Shown piece by piece: positions 40,899-49,036 of a stretch of 64,000 nucleotides of DNA. Under the pieces are notes generated by a model. That model saw nothing but the letters and a program-made list of their open reading frames with translations, did no database searches and was not told where the DNA came from. Made by a program: the position numbers and the translations under genes. Source of the stretch: Bacillota bacterium (GTDB lineage Bacteria > Bacillota > Bacilli > Paenibacillales > NBRC-103111); NCBI GenBank assembly GCA_023388055.1, contig JAEWGW010000025.1, positions 186,001 through 250,000 on the forward strand, given 5' to 3'. Numbering within the stretch: the first letter of the stretch is position 1; each line of letters begins with the position of its first letter.

Positions 40899-42441
40899 GA
40901 AACAGCCTGTATGCAGTCCGGGTACCGTGTACCTCATCGGGGCCGGACCGGGAGATCCCAAGCTGATTACCGTCCGTGGTGCGGAATGTATTGCCAAGGC
41001 GGACGCGGTCGTATATGACCGTCTTGCCAATCCCCGTCTTTTGCGGTATATGAAGCCGGGGGCGGAGAAGATCTACGTGGGCAAGCTGCCGGACAGGCAT
41101 ACCCTGCGCCAGGAGGAGATCAACCGCCTGCTGGCGGATTTGGCCCTGACGGGCAAAACCGTAGCCCGGCTCAAAGGGGGAGACCCCAGTATTTTCGGCC
41201 GGGTAGGGGAGGAAGCGGAGCTGCTGGCCGCAGAGGGAGTACCCTTCGAGATTGTGCCCGGCATTACCTCGGCTATCGCGGTCCCGGCTTATGCGGGTAT
41301 CCCTGTCACACACCGGGATTATACCTCATCGCTGGCGATTATAACCGGCCATGAGGACCCGGCGAAGACGGAAAGCAGCCATGACTGGAAGAAGCTTGCC
41401 ACCGCAACCGGCACCAGCATCTTCCTGATGGGTATCGCCAATCTTCCATACATATGCGAGTCCCTTGTTACCAACGGACGTGCCGCGGACACTCCGGTGG
41501 CGCTGATCCGCTGGGGAACCCGGCCGGAGCAGCAAACCCTCACGGGAACTCTCGCTACCATTGTAGAACAGGCCAGGGAAGCGGACTTTCAATCTCCTGC
41601 TATCATTATTGTCGGCGAGGTAGTGAAGCTTCGGGAAACCCTGAGCTGGTACGAGAAAAAGCCTCTGTTCGGCAAACGGGTACTGGTCACCCGGGCCCGC
41701 AGCCAATCCAGCGCGTTGGCGGAGCAAATCGACGAGCTGGGCGGCGAGGCGGTGGAATTTCCGGTGATCCGTCTGCAGGAGCCGGAAGCCCCGGAGGTCC
41801 GGGCGGCGCTGGATGAGGCGCTGGGCCGGCTGGGGGATTTCGATTGGGTGCTGTTCACCAGCCCCAATGGGGTCAGCTACTTTTTCCGGCGGCTGCAGCA
41901 GCTGGGTGTGGATATCCGCACCATGCATAAAGCCAAGGTGGCGGCAGTCGGACCCAAAACCGCGGAACTGCTGGCGGAACGGGGAATTATGGCGGAACGC
42001 CTTCCGGCTAAGTTCCAAGGCGAGGGGCTTCTGGACGCGATCCTGCCCCAGCTGGCTGCGGGCCAGCAGGCGCTATTGCCCCGTTCGGACATTGCCCGGG
42101 ATTATTTGCCTGTGAAGCTGAAGGAGTTAGGGTTAGGCGTTACAGAGGTGGATGTGTATGAAACCGTGCTGGAGGATGACCGTTCCGATGAGGTGCTGGA
42201 GCAGCTCCGAAGCGGGGAGATCCATGTGATTACCTTTACCAGCTCCTCTACAGTGGATAATCTCTTCACCATCCTGCAAAAAGCGGGTGTTGCAGAGCCT
42301 GCCGCTTTATTCGCTAAAGCCGCTATTGTATGCATCGGTCCCTTGACGGCGGATACCGCCCGAAAGTATGGCCTGCGTGTGGATGCCATGGCTGCCGAAG
42401 CCACCATCGATTCGCTGGTGGACACTCTTTCCAGACTTTAG
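40891..42441 (+). CDS. cobA-hemD: Fused uroporphyrinogen-III methyltransferase and uroporphyrinogen-III synthase
   Basis: The 516-residue fusion has two parts. Residues about 8-250 are SAM-dependent SUMT: VYLIGAGPGDPKLITVRG, DRLANPRLL, RLKGGDPSIFGRVGEEAE, PGITSAIAVPAYAGIPVTHR and FLMGIANL. Residues about 260-515 are HemD: GKRVLVTRARSQSSALAEQIDELGGEAVEFPVIRL, WVLFTSPNGVSYFF, VAAVGPKTAELL and VITFTSSSTVDNL. The protein makes uroporphyrinogen III and also diverts it to precorrin-2, feeding the SirC-like enzyme. The start is ATG at 40891, overlapping hemC by 8 nt. This fusion is known in some Firmicutes. Confidence 0.95.
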   Translation: MIKKQPVCSPGTVYLIGAGPGDPKLITVRGAECIAKADAVVYDRLANPRLLRYMKPGAEKIYVGKLPDRHTLRQEEINRLLADLALTGKTVARLKGGDPSIFGRVGEEAELLAAEGVPFEIVPGITSAIAVPAYAGIPVTHRDYTSSLAIITGHEDPAKTESSHDWKKLATATGTSIFLMGIANLPYICESLVTNGRAADTPVALIRWGTRPEQQTLTGTLATIVEQAREADFQSPAIIIVGEVVKLRETLSWYEKKPLFGKRVLVTRARSQSSALAEQIDELGGEAVEFPVIRLQEPEAPEVRAALDEALGRLGDFDWVLFTSPNGVSYFFRRLQQLGVDIRTMHKAKVAAVGPKTAELLAERGIMAERLPAKFQGEGLLDAILPQLAAGQQALLPRSDIARDYLPVKLKELGLGVTEVDVYETVLEDDRSDEVLEQLRSGEIHVITFTSSSTVDNLFTILQKAGVAEPAALFAKAAIVCIGPLTADTARKYGLRVDAMAAEATIDSLVDTLSRL

Positions 42442-42481
42442 AGAAGTTCACCGTTCATTTTATATAAAAAAGGAGTCCTGC

Positions 42482-43477
42482 ATGATGAGCTTTCCCTTGA
42501 TCCGCAACCGCCGGCTGCGCGGCAGTACGGCAATCCGCAATCTTGTGCGCGAGCATGCGCTTTCGGTACATGATCTGATTTATCCGCTGTTCGCCGTTCC
42601 GGGAACCGGCATCCGGGAGGAAATCCCTTCCATGCCGGGTGTATATCATCTGTCATTGGATATGCTGACTAGTGAGCTGGATGAGATTGTGGAGCTGGGC
42701 ATTCAGGGCATTCTGCTGTTCGGGGTGCCGGAGCATAAGGATGAATGCGGCTCAGGAGCCTATCATGAACACGGAATTGTGCAAGAAGCTACCCGTTATA
42801 TTAAGCAGCGCCACCCGCAGCTTCTGGTCATTGCGGATACGTGCCTGTGCCAGTTTACCAGCCACGGTCATTGCGGCGTGGTTCACCAGAATGAAGTGCT
42901 GGGCCAGGCAGAGGTGGACAATGACGCCAGCCTGGAGCTTCTGGTGGCAACGGCTGTTTCCCAGGCTCAAGCGGGAGCGGACATTATTGCCCCGTCCAAT
43001 ATGATGGACGGCTTCGTTCATGCGATTCGGACAGGCCTCGATGAAGCGGGCTTCCGTCATGTGCCGGTGATGTCCTACGCCGTCAAGTACGCCTCTGCAT
43101 TCTACGGTCCCTTCCGGGAGGCCGCCCATTCGGCTCCCCAATTCGGCGACCGGCGGACCTACCAGATGGACCCGGCCAATGTCCGGGAAGCCTTGCGGGA
43201 AGCGGAGTCCGACGTGGTGGAGGGTGCAGATTTCCTGATGGTGAAGCCGGCGCTGGCGTATATGGATGTGATCCGGCTGTTGAAGGAGAGCTTTGATCTG
43301 CCGGTGGTCGCTTACAATGTCAGCGGCGAATATTCCATGGTGAAGGCCGCCGCCGCACAGGGCTGGATCGACGAGAGGTCTGTGGTGCTGGAGATGCTGA
43401 CCGGCATGAAACGGGCCGGAGCAGATGTAATCCTCACCTATTTCGCCAAGGATGTGGCACGGTGGCTTAAGGCGTAG
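42482..43477 (+). CDS. hemB: Porphobilinogen synthase (delta-aminolevulinate dehydratase)
   Basis: The 331-residue enzyme condenses two 5-aminolevulinates. The zinc-type Cys triad is in DTCLCQFTSHGHCG (CxCx7C). The two Schiff-base lysines are in YAVKYASAFYGPFR and FLMVKPALAYMD. SGEYSMVKAAA and ILTYFAKD close the active site. The first of two adjacent ATGs, 42482, has AAGGAG 7 nt upstream. It is within the hem operon, 40 nt after cobA-hemD. Confidence 0.96.
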   Translation: MMSFPLIRNRRLRGSTAIRNLVREHALSVHDLIYPLFAVPGTGIREEIPSMPGVYHLSLDMLTSELDEIVELGIQGILLFGVPEHKDECGSGAYHEHGIVQEATRYIKQRHPQLLVIADTCLCQFTSHGHCGVVHQNEVLGQAEVDNDASLELLVATAVSQAQAGADIIAPSNMMDGFVHAIRTGLDEAGFRHVPVMSYAVKYASAFYGPFREAAHSAPQFGDRRTYQMDPANVREALREAESDVVEGADFLMVKPALAYMDVIRLLKESFDLPVVAYNVSGEYSMVKAAAAQGWIDERSVVLEMLTGMKRAGADVILTYFAKDVARWLKA

Positions 43478-43512
43478 AACCGAGAAGTTATTTCCAGACA
43501 GGAGGGGTGGAC

Positions 43513-44613
43513 ATGTCACAACGCAATATTGACGAGTTGGATGCTGCGATTTTGACTATTTTGCAGGAAGGCATCGATCTGGTGGAGCGTCCTTACCTGG
43601 CCATCGGGGAACGGGCCGGTTTGACTGAGGAGGAGGTTATGACCCGCATTGCGGCGCTGAAGCAGGGCACCATCCGGCAGATTTCCGCCATTTTCGATAC
43701 ACGGACCTTGGGTTATTCCTCCAGTCTGGTGGCGGCGCGCATCGCTCCGGAGCGTCTGGATGAAGCGGCTGCCATCATTAACCGTCATCCCGGGGTTACG
43801 CATAACTACAAGCGCAACCACAGCTTCAATCTGTGGTTTACCCTTGCCGTGCCCCCGAATTCCAGACTGGGGCTGGAGGAAACGGTGCGCATTCTGGGTG
43901 AGCAGGCCGGGGTGGAAGCCATCCGGATGCTGCCGACGCTGAAGCTTTTCAAAATCGGAGTTAACCTGGATATGTCCGGCAAGCAGGATCTGACCAAAAC
44001 CAAAGCCGCCCCCCAATACCGCGAGGAGGACCGCAGTCAGGCCTCCCGTGTAGTCACGGAGCAGGATATCCGGATGATCCGGGAGCTGCAGAAGGATCTG
44101 CCTGTTGTGCCACGCCCCTTTGACCAGTGGGCTGCCAATGCGGGCGTTACGGTGCAGGAGCTTCTGGAGGGCGCCAAGGCCTTTGTGGACAAAAAGCAAA
44201 TGCGACGCTATTCCGCTGTGCTCAACCACCGGAAGGCGGGGTATACGGCCAACGGAATGGGTGTGTGGATGGTGCCGCCGGAACGGACCGATGAGGTCGG
44301 GTACCGGATGGCCGAGTTCAAGGCGGTCAGCCACTGTTATCTGCGGCCGGTGTACGAGGATTGGCCGTACAATATATTCACGATGGTGCACGGGCGGTCC
44401 GTGGACGAATGCGAGTCCATTCTGCAGGCGATTGAGGATGAGACGGGCATTACCCAGCGGATTACGCTGTATTCTACCAAGGAATACAAGAAAACCCGCG
44501 TTTCCTATTTCACTCCGGAGATGGATGACTGGGAGGACGAGGTTATCCGCCGGGGGGAAGCGGGAACAGCGGCGGCAAAGGGAGAGGTTGATTATGCAGC
44601 GGGCAAGAATTGA
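43513..44613 (+). CDS. Fused Lrp/AsnC-type protein resembling siroheme decarboxylase AhbA-AhbB
   Basis: The 366-residue protein is an internal duplication of a winged-helix plus RAM-like domain. Repeat 1 (about 1-150) has LDAAILTILQEGIDLVERPYLAIGERAGL and HNYKRNHSFNLWFTL. Repeat 2 (about 175-345) has IRMIRELQKDLPVVPRPFDQWAANAGV and HCYLRPVYEDWPYNIFTMVHG. These are the paired motifs of the siroheme decarboxylase subunits AhbA and AhbB/NirDLGH, which remove two acetate carboxyls from siroheme. Here they are one chain. Siroheme could come from the SirC- and CobA-like genes of this operon. A purely regulatory Lrp role is the alternative. Start: ATG 43513 after AGGAGGGG. Confidence 0.8.
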   Translation: MSQRNIDELDAAILTILQEGIDLVERPYLAIGERAGLTEEEVMTRIAALKQGTIRQISAIFDTRTLGYSSSLVAARIAPERLDEAAAIINRHPGVTHNYKRNHSFNLWFTLAVPPNSRLGLEETVRILGEQAGVEAIRMLPTLKLFKIGVNLDMSGKQDLTKTKAAPQYREEDRSQASRVVTEQDIRMIRELQKDLPVVPRPFDQWAANAGVTVQELLEGAKAFVDKKQMRRYSAVLNHRKAGYTANGMGVWMVPPERTDEVGYRMAEFKAVSHCYLRPVYEDWPYNIFTMVHGRSVDECESILQAIEDETGITQRITLYSTKEYKKTRVSYFTPEMDDWEDEVIRRGEAGTAAAKGEVDYAAGKN

Positions 44614-45892
44614 CGAGAAATCCAAAGCCGCCTTCGAAAAGGCGCGCCAGGTAATTCCCGGGGGTGTAAACAGCCCGGTACGGGCCTACAAATCGGTTGG
44701 GCTGACCCCTGTGTTTGTGGATCGGGCGGCAGGCTCCCGGATTTATGATATTGACGGCAACAGCTTCATCGACTATATCTGCTCCTGGGGGCCGCTGATT
44801 CTCGGTCATGCCCATCCTCAGGTCATCGAAGCCATCAAGGCTGCTGCGGAGAGAGGCACCAGCTTCGGTGCGCCTACGGAGCTGGAGGTGCGGATGGCCG
44901 AGCTGGTGGCGGAGCGTATGCCTTCCGTGGATATCGTGCGGATGGTGAACAGCGGCACGGAGGCTACCATGAGCGCCTTGCGGCTGGCCCGGGGCTACAC
45001 GGGACGGGACAAGATTCTCAAGTTCGAGGGCAGCTACCACGGCCATGGGGATTCGCTGCTCATTAAGGCGGGCTCCGGTGTCGCCACGCTGGGCCTGCCG
45101 GATAGTCCGGGGGTGCCCAAGAGTGTAGCGGCCAATACCATTGCCGTGCCGTATAACGATCTGGAAGCGGCCAAGATGGCTTTCGCCCAGTTTGGGTCCG
45201 AGATTGCGGCGGTGATTGTGGAGCCGATTGCGGGGAATATGGGTGTGGTTCCGCCGGCGCCCGGCTTCCTGGAAGGGCTCCGGGAGCTGACGGAAACAAG
45301 CGGCAGCCTGCTGATTTTCGACGAGGTTATGACAGGCTTCCGGGTGGGCTATCATAGCGCACAAGGGCTCTATGGCGTCACTCCGGACATCACCTGCATG
45401 GGCAAGGTCATCGGCGGCGGACTTCCTGTTGGCGCTTACGGCGGCAAACGGGAGATTGTGGAACGGATGGCTCCCTCCGGCCCCATCTACCAGGCAGGCA
45501 CCCTGTCGGGTAATCCGCTGGCTATGACGGCAGGCTATACCACGCTGTCTTTGTTGACGCCAGAGGTATATGCCGAGCTGGACCGGAAGGCGGCCCGGCT
45601 GGAGGCAGGCTTTACGGAGAATGCAGCCCGTCTGGGAGCGCCTGTGACCATCAACCGGGTCGGCTCCATGGTTTGTCCGTTCTTTACCCGGGAGCCCGTG
45701 GTCAACTTCGAAACTGCACGAACCTCTGACCTGGAGCTGTTCCGGCGTTATTTTGCGGCAATGCTGGATTTGGGCGTGAGCCTGGCGCCTTCGCAGTTTG
45801 AGGGCATGTTCGTCTCCACCGCCCATACGGACGAGGATATTGAACAAACCATTGAAGCCCAAGGAAAAGCGCTGGAACGCGCGTTGGGCTAA
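44594..45892 (+). CDS. hemL: Glutamate-1-semialdehyde 2,1-aminomutase
   Basis: The 432-residue PLP enzyme converts glutamate-1-semialdehyde to 5-aminolevulinate. It shows FEKARQVIPGGVNSPVRAY, YICSWGPLILGHAHP, MVNSGTEATMSALRLARG, FEGSYHGHGD, LLIFDEVMTGFRVG and the PLP lysine in CMGKVIGGGLPVGAYGG. The ATG at 44594 follows GGAGAGG, within the last codons of the AhbAB-like gene. The same frame is open far upstream but out of register with real sequence. No clear terminator follows it. Confidence 0.96.
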   Translation: MQRARIDEKSKAAFEKARQVIPGGVNSPVRAYKSVGLTPVFVDRAAGSRIYDIDGNSFIDYICSWGPLILGHAHPQVIEAIKAAAERGTSFGAPTELEVRMAELVAERMPSVDIVRMVNSGTEATMSALRLARGYTGRDKILKFEGSYHGHGDSLLIKAGSGVATLGLPDSPGVPKSVAANTIAVPYNDLEAAKMAFAQFGSEIAAVIVEPIAGNMGVVPPAPGFLEGLRELTETSGSLLIFDEVMTGFRVGYHSAQGLYGVTPDITCMGKVIGGGLPVGAYGGKREIVERMAPSGPIYQAGTLSGNPLAMTAGYTTLSLLTPEVYAELDRKAARLEAGFTENAARLGAPVTINRVGSMVCPFFTREPVVNFETARTSDLELFRRYFAAMLDLGVSLAPSQFEGMFVSTAHTDEDIEQTIEAQGKALERALG

Positions 45893-45941
45893 GGTGTGTC
45901 TGAAAACTCCGGGGGGAGCAGCTAATACCCTCAATTTCGTC

Positions 45942-46799
45942 CTAATAAGCGGCGGGGCTTTGCCCGGCTAATCTGGAATGGCGGTATTCCCTGGGGGATA
46001 CCGCCATTGTGCGTTTGAAGATCTTCGAGAAAAGCAGCTGATCCTCGTACCCTACACTGGACGCAACCTCCCCGACGGTGAGGATCGGATTCAGCAGCAG
46101 CTCGCAGGCCCGGTTCATCCGGAACTGGATGAGGTACTGCTGGGGCGTAATGCCCATCTCCTGCTTGAACATCTTGGACAGATACTTGCGGTTTAAGCCC
46201 AGGGTGTGGGCGATGGTCTCAATATGCACATGGGTGGCGTAGTTTTGCTGGATGAGGGAGATGACGCGGCTGATATAGTGGGCCTGCATATCCTCCCGGC
46301 TCCGGCTGCTCCGGTCCGGGCTTAAGATCGCAGCCAGGAAGGAATAGAGGGCTCCCTGGAGGCGCAGCTCCCGGTTAAAGCCGGGTTCGTCGGCGTTGAA
46401 CATTTCGATGAAGCAGTTGCGGATATAGTCATCATGATGGGCTGCATCGAACACGGGACAAGTTACGGACAGCGCGGACTGCTTCAGAATCTGCTCCACC
46501 TGCAGGCCGTTGAACGCGACCCAGGAGTACGTCCAAGGCTCCTCCTTGTCCGCGCAATAATAGGACAGCTCCTCCGGAAACACCAAAAACCCCTGTCCGG
46601 CCTCCACTTTGTAGGTCTGGCCGCCAGTGGAGTAAATCCCCGTTCCGCTGTGGATATAGTGAATCTTATAATAGTCCCGCAGCATCGGTCCCACCGAGTG
46701 GCCGGGCACACAGTTCTCCGTTCCGCAGTAATAAAACTTCAAGTCCATTAGGGCATGTGGGGGATATGTCTGAAATTCAAATTCCCCTATATTGTTCAT
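45942..46799 (-). CDS. AraC-family transcriptional regulator
   Basis: The 285-residue protein has an N-terminal cupin-like sensor (DYYKIHYIHSGTGIYSTGGQTYKVEAGQGFLVFPEELSYY, WTYSWVAFNG). The C-terminal AraC double helix-turn-helix has HVHIETIAHTLGLNRKYLSKMFKQEMGITPQQYLIQFRMNRACELL and VGEVASSVGYEDQLLFSKIFKRTMAVSPREYR. Such regulators usually respond to sugars and control adjacent uptake or hydrolase genes, but none is adjacent here. The start ATG at 46799 has GGGAGG 11 nt upstream. It converges with hemL. Confidence 0.9.
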   Translation of the reverse strand: MNNIGEFEFQTYPPHALMDLKFYYCGTENCVPGHSVGPMLRDYYKIHYIHSGTGIYSTGGQTYKVEAGQGFLVFPEELSYYCADKEEPWTYSWVAFNGLQVEQILKQSALSVTCPVFDAAHHDDYIRNCFIEMFNADEPGFNRELRLQGALYSFLAAILSPDRSSRSREDMQAHYISRVISLIQQNYATHVHIETIAHTLGLNRKYLSKMFKQEMGITPQQYLIQFRMNRACELLLNPILTVGEVASSVGYEDQLLFSKIFKRTMAVSPREYRHSRLAGQSPAAY

Positions 46800-46925
46800 G
46801 ATATGGTTGGCCTCCCGGCAGACGGTATACATGCGTTTGATGACATTATACCATACGGACGCAGGAGGAAGGGGAGAGGAAACGAGTGAAGAGTTGAGGA
46901 CAAAGGGGATAGTAGGCGTTCCCGC

Positions 46926-47115
46926 GTCTAACGGACGGGAGAGCCTTTATTTAGGCAAAAATGAGCCTTTTCCAATTCTAACGGACTCAGATGCCGCTAT
47001 TTGGTTGTTTTCAGGTTGGGCGGAGCTCCAAATGGACGAATAGAGTCTGTGGAGTCCGTTAGAATACGGAACAGGCGGATCCGGCGACAATAGCGTCTGT
47101 GGGGTCCGTTAGCAT
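46926..47115. repeat. Intergenic TAACGGAC/GTCCGTTA repeat cluster
   Basis: The 430-nt gap between the AraC gene and the NAGPA-like gene holds TCTAACGGACG near 46927, TCTAACGGACTCAGATGCCG near 46976, GTGGAGTCCGTTAG near 47049 and GTGGGGTCCGTTAG near 47099. Direct and inverted copies are mixed. There is no supported gene. Confidence 0.6.
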
Positions 47116-47180
47116 CCGCCAACGGATTAGGCTGCGCATTAGCCAACGCTAGCCAACGTACGGCAACATACGCCCACATC

Positions 47181-47232
47181 AAACAAAAACAACACCCCCA
47201 TCCTCCGCAGCTGCAGGAGAATGGGGGTGTTG
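47181..47232 (-). terminator. Terminator of the phosphodiester glycosidase gene
   Basis: AACACCCCCAT and ATGGGGGTGTT with inner CTCC/GGAG, followed on the minus strand by GTTTTTGTTTG. Confidence 0.9.
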
Positions 47233-47235
47233 CCT

Positions 47236-48906
47236 TTAACTACCGCTCCCGGCGTTCCCGGACGCCGGGGAACCGCCGCTGCCGGCTGCGCCCGTGCCGG
47301 CGCCGCCTGTGGTGGCCGGCGTCGCCGTAGGCTTCGCGACGCCGGCGGCATCGCTTTGCTGCCCAGCAGATGCGCCGGGCAGCTTCACATCACCGGGGGA
47401 CGCGGTGGAGTTCGCCTTCACAGAAGGCTGCACCGACGCCCCTGCCCCGGCTCCCGCCGAAGAGGACGGCTTCGGCGTCGCACTGGCGCCCGTTCCGGGC
47501 GTGGCGCCGCCTGCTCCCGCGCCTGTACTGGCGCCGGGGCTAGCGCTGCTGCCGCCGCCAGTGCCAGCTCCGGCGGAGCTGTGCGGCGATGCAGGCGTGC
47601 TGCTTTCGCCGCCTGCGGGTGTGCTCCCCGTAGGCTTGCCCGCTCCTCCGGGTGAGCCGGAGGTATCCGGCGTAGCCGGTTTGCCGGATGCCGAGGAACC
47701 GGGCTCCAAACTTTTATCCGGCTTCGGCGTTGCCGACGTTGAAGCGGAAGGGGAGATGGAGGGTTTGGGCTTGTTCTTGTTCTCCGCCTGCTCCTTCAGG
47801 AAATCCGGGTGATCATAAGCGCCGCCCGGATCAATTTTGGTTACCCCATCCCAAGGATTGTTCGGCACATAGTCGGCAGGATCGCCGAAGACCAGCAAGG
47901 CCGACGGGAGTCTGCGTTCCCCGTAACGGCTGGAGGGTTTGGTGATCAGCCCGTCCGTATGGGTAACCAGCTCCGAGGAGGCGCCGCCATCCAGGAAGCC
48001 GGCATTGACCACACCCTCCTCCAGCATAAGATCCTGAATTTCCTTCAGAGTAGCACCCACACTGTGAGTCTGGCGGCCGTCGATGACCATAATCAACACG
48101 GTGCCGTCCTCCTTCTGGCCGATAGCCGTCCGCGGGCCGCGGCCCCAGCCGCCGTCACCGGAGGTAATCAGGCCTTTGCCGTTGGCAATGACCCGCGGGT
48201 AAAACATAACAGCCTCGGAAATCCCCATCTCCAGAAGCTGGTCAATGGTATATTTGCCAACGACCAGCACACCTTCTTTGGTGAAGCCCACTACGTGCTG
48301 GGCAATACTGCCGTCCTGGTCCGTATACAGAATCTCCCCGCCGGAAATAATGAAGCCGATGGGCGCAAATCCGTTGCCCAGACCGTCGGGATCCACAAAT
48401 CCGCCGCCGTTAATGCCTGCATAGGCGCCGGTCCGCTCCACCATGGAGGAGATGCGTTCACCTTCGCCGCTTTTGGACGGCACTACCACGCGGATGGCGC
48501 GGGGGTCATACACGTACATTTTTTTGCCTTTCCACAGAGGCGCGGAAATATCCTCCACCTTGATCAGCTCTTCAGCCGACCGCTTCACCGTTTTATGGCC
48601 GTTTCCGACATTGATCATGCCGAAATTCTGGCGTTCGGTGCCCATAAGCTCCCGGTCCAGGTGGAGTTGGGATACCATACGGTCCCGCTTCTCCCCGCCG
48701 ACGAACATCCAGGCCCAGGAGCGGTGCTGGGTGGTGATAACCGTCTGCGCCATCCATTCCCGGGAGGCTTCTCCCGTGGGTGTCAAAAACAGAAAGCTCG
48801 ATATAATAAAGCCGAGTGCAAATATGGCAGCATAAGTCCGCTTCAGCCAGCTCCAGCCCCGCATCTGGGCCATGGCACGGCTTAAGGCTTTTTTTGGTTT
48901 GTTCAA
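47236..48906 (-). CDS. Phosphodiester glycosidase (NAGPA) family exported protein with low-complexity tail
   Basis: The 556-residue product has an N-terminal membrane anchor (TYAAIFALGFIISSFLFL) and a NAGPA domain at about 95-360: RAIRVVVPSKSG, AYAGINGGGFVDPDG, GFIISGGEILY, GPRTAIGQKEDGTVLIMVIDGRQ, NAGFLDGGASSELV and SRYGERRLPSALLVFG. The domain removes sugar phosphodiesters from glycoconjugates; the bacterial substrate is likely on the cell surface. Residues about 385-556 are almost only Ala, Gly, Ser, Pro and Thr, like a wall-spanning linker. The start is TTG at 48906 behind GGGAGAG. Confidence 0.88.
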   Translation of the reverse strand: MNKPKKALSRAMAQMRGWSWLKRTYAAIFALGFIISSFLFLTPTGEASREWMAQTVITTQHRSWAWMFVGGEKRDRMVSQLHLDRELMGTERQNFGMINVGNGHKTVKRSAEELIKVEDISAPLWKGKKMYVYDPRAIRVVVPSKSGEGERISSMVERTGAYAGINGGGFVDPDGLGNGFAPIGFIISGGEILYTDQDGSIAQHVVGFTKEGVLVVGKYTIDQLLEMGISEAVMFYPRVIANGKGLITSGDGGWGRGPRTAIGQKEDGTVLIMVIDGRQTHSVGATLKEIQDLMLEEGVVNAGFLDGGASSELVTHTDGLITKPSSRYGERRLPSALLVFGDPADYVPNNPWDGVTKIDPGGAYDHPDFLKEQAENKNKPKPSISPSASTSATPKPDKSLEPGSSASGKPATPDTSGSPGGAGKPTGSTPAGGESSTPASPHSSAGAGTGGGSSASPGASTGAGAGGATPGTGASATPKPSSSAGAGAGASVQPSVKANSTASPGDVKLPGASAGQQSDAAGVAKPTATPATTGGAGTGAAGSGGSPASGNAGSGS

Positions 48907-49036
48907 AGGATGTCTCTCCCGTTCTAGTAAGTTAACATAACTCTATCATTTTAGCATAAATCGAACGGGATGGTAATAGGATGCCGCTTCCTGGGGTTCC
49001 TCCAAACTCCAGGAAACGGCGTTTTTCATGGCTTTG

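Noticed and set aside
44105..44593. Upstream 163 codons of the hemL frame
   Set aside because: The stretch is out of frame with the real AhbAB-like gene there; HemL begins at the ATG with GGAGAGG.
47294..47812. Plus-strand frames opposite the NAGPA-like tail
   Set aside because: They are Pro/Ala-rich readings of the low-complexity repeat on the other strand.
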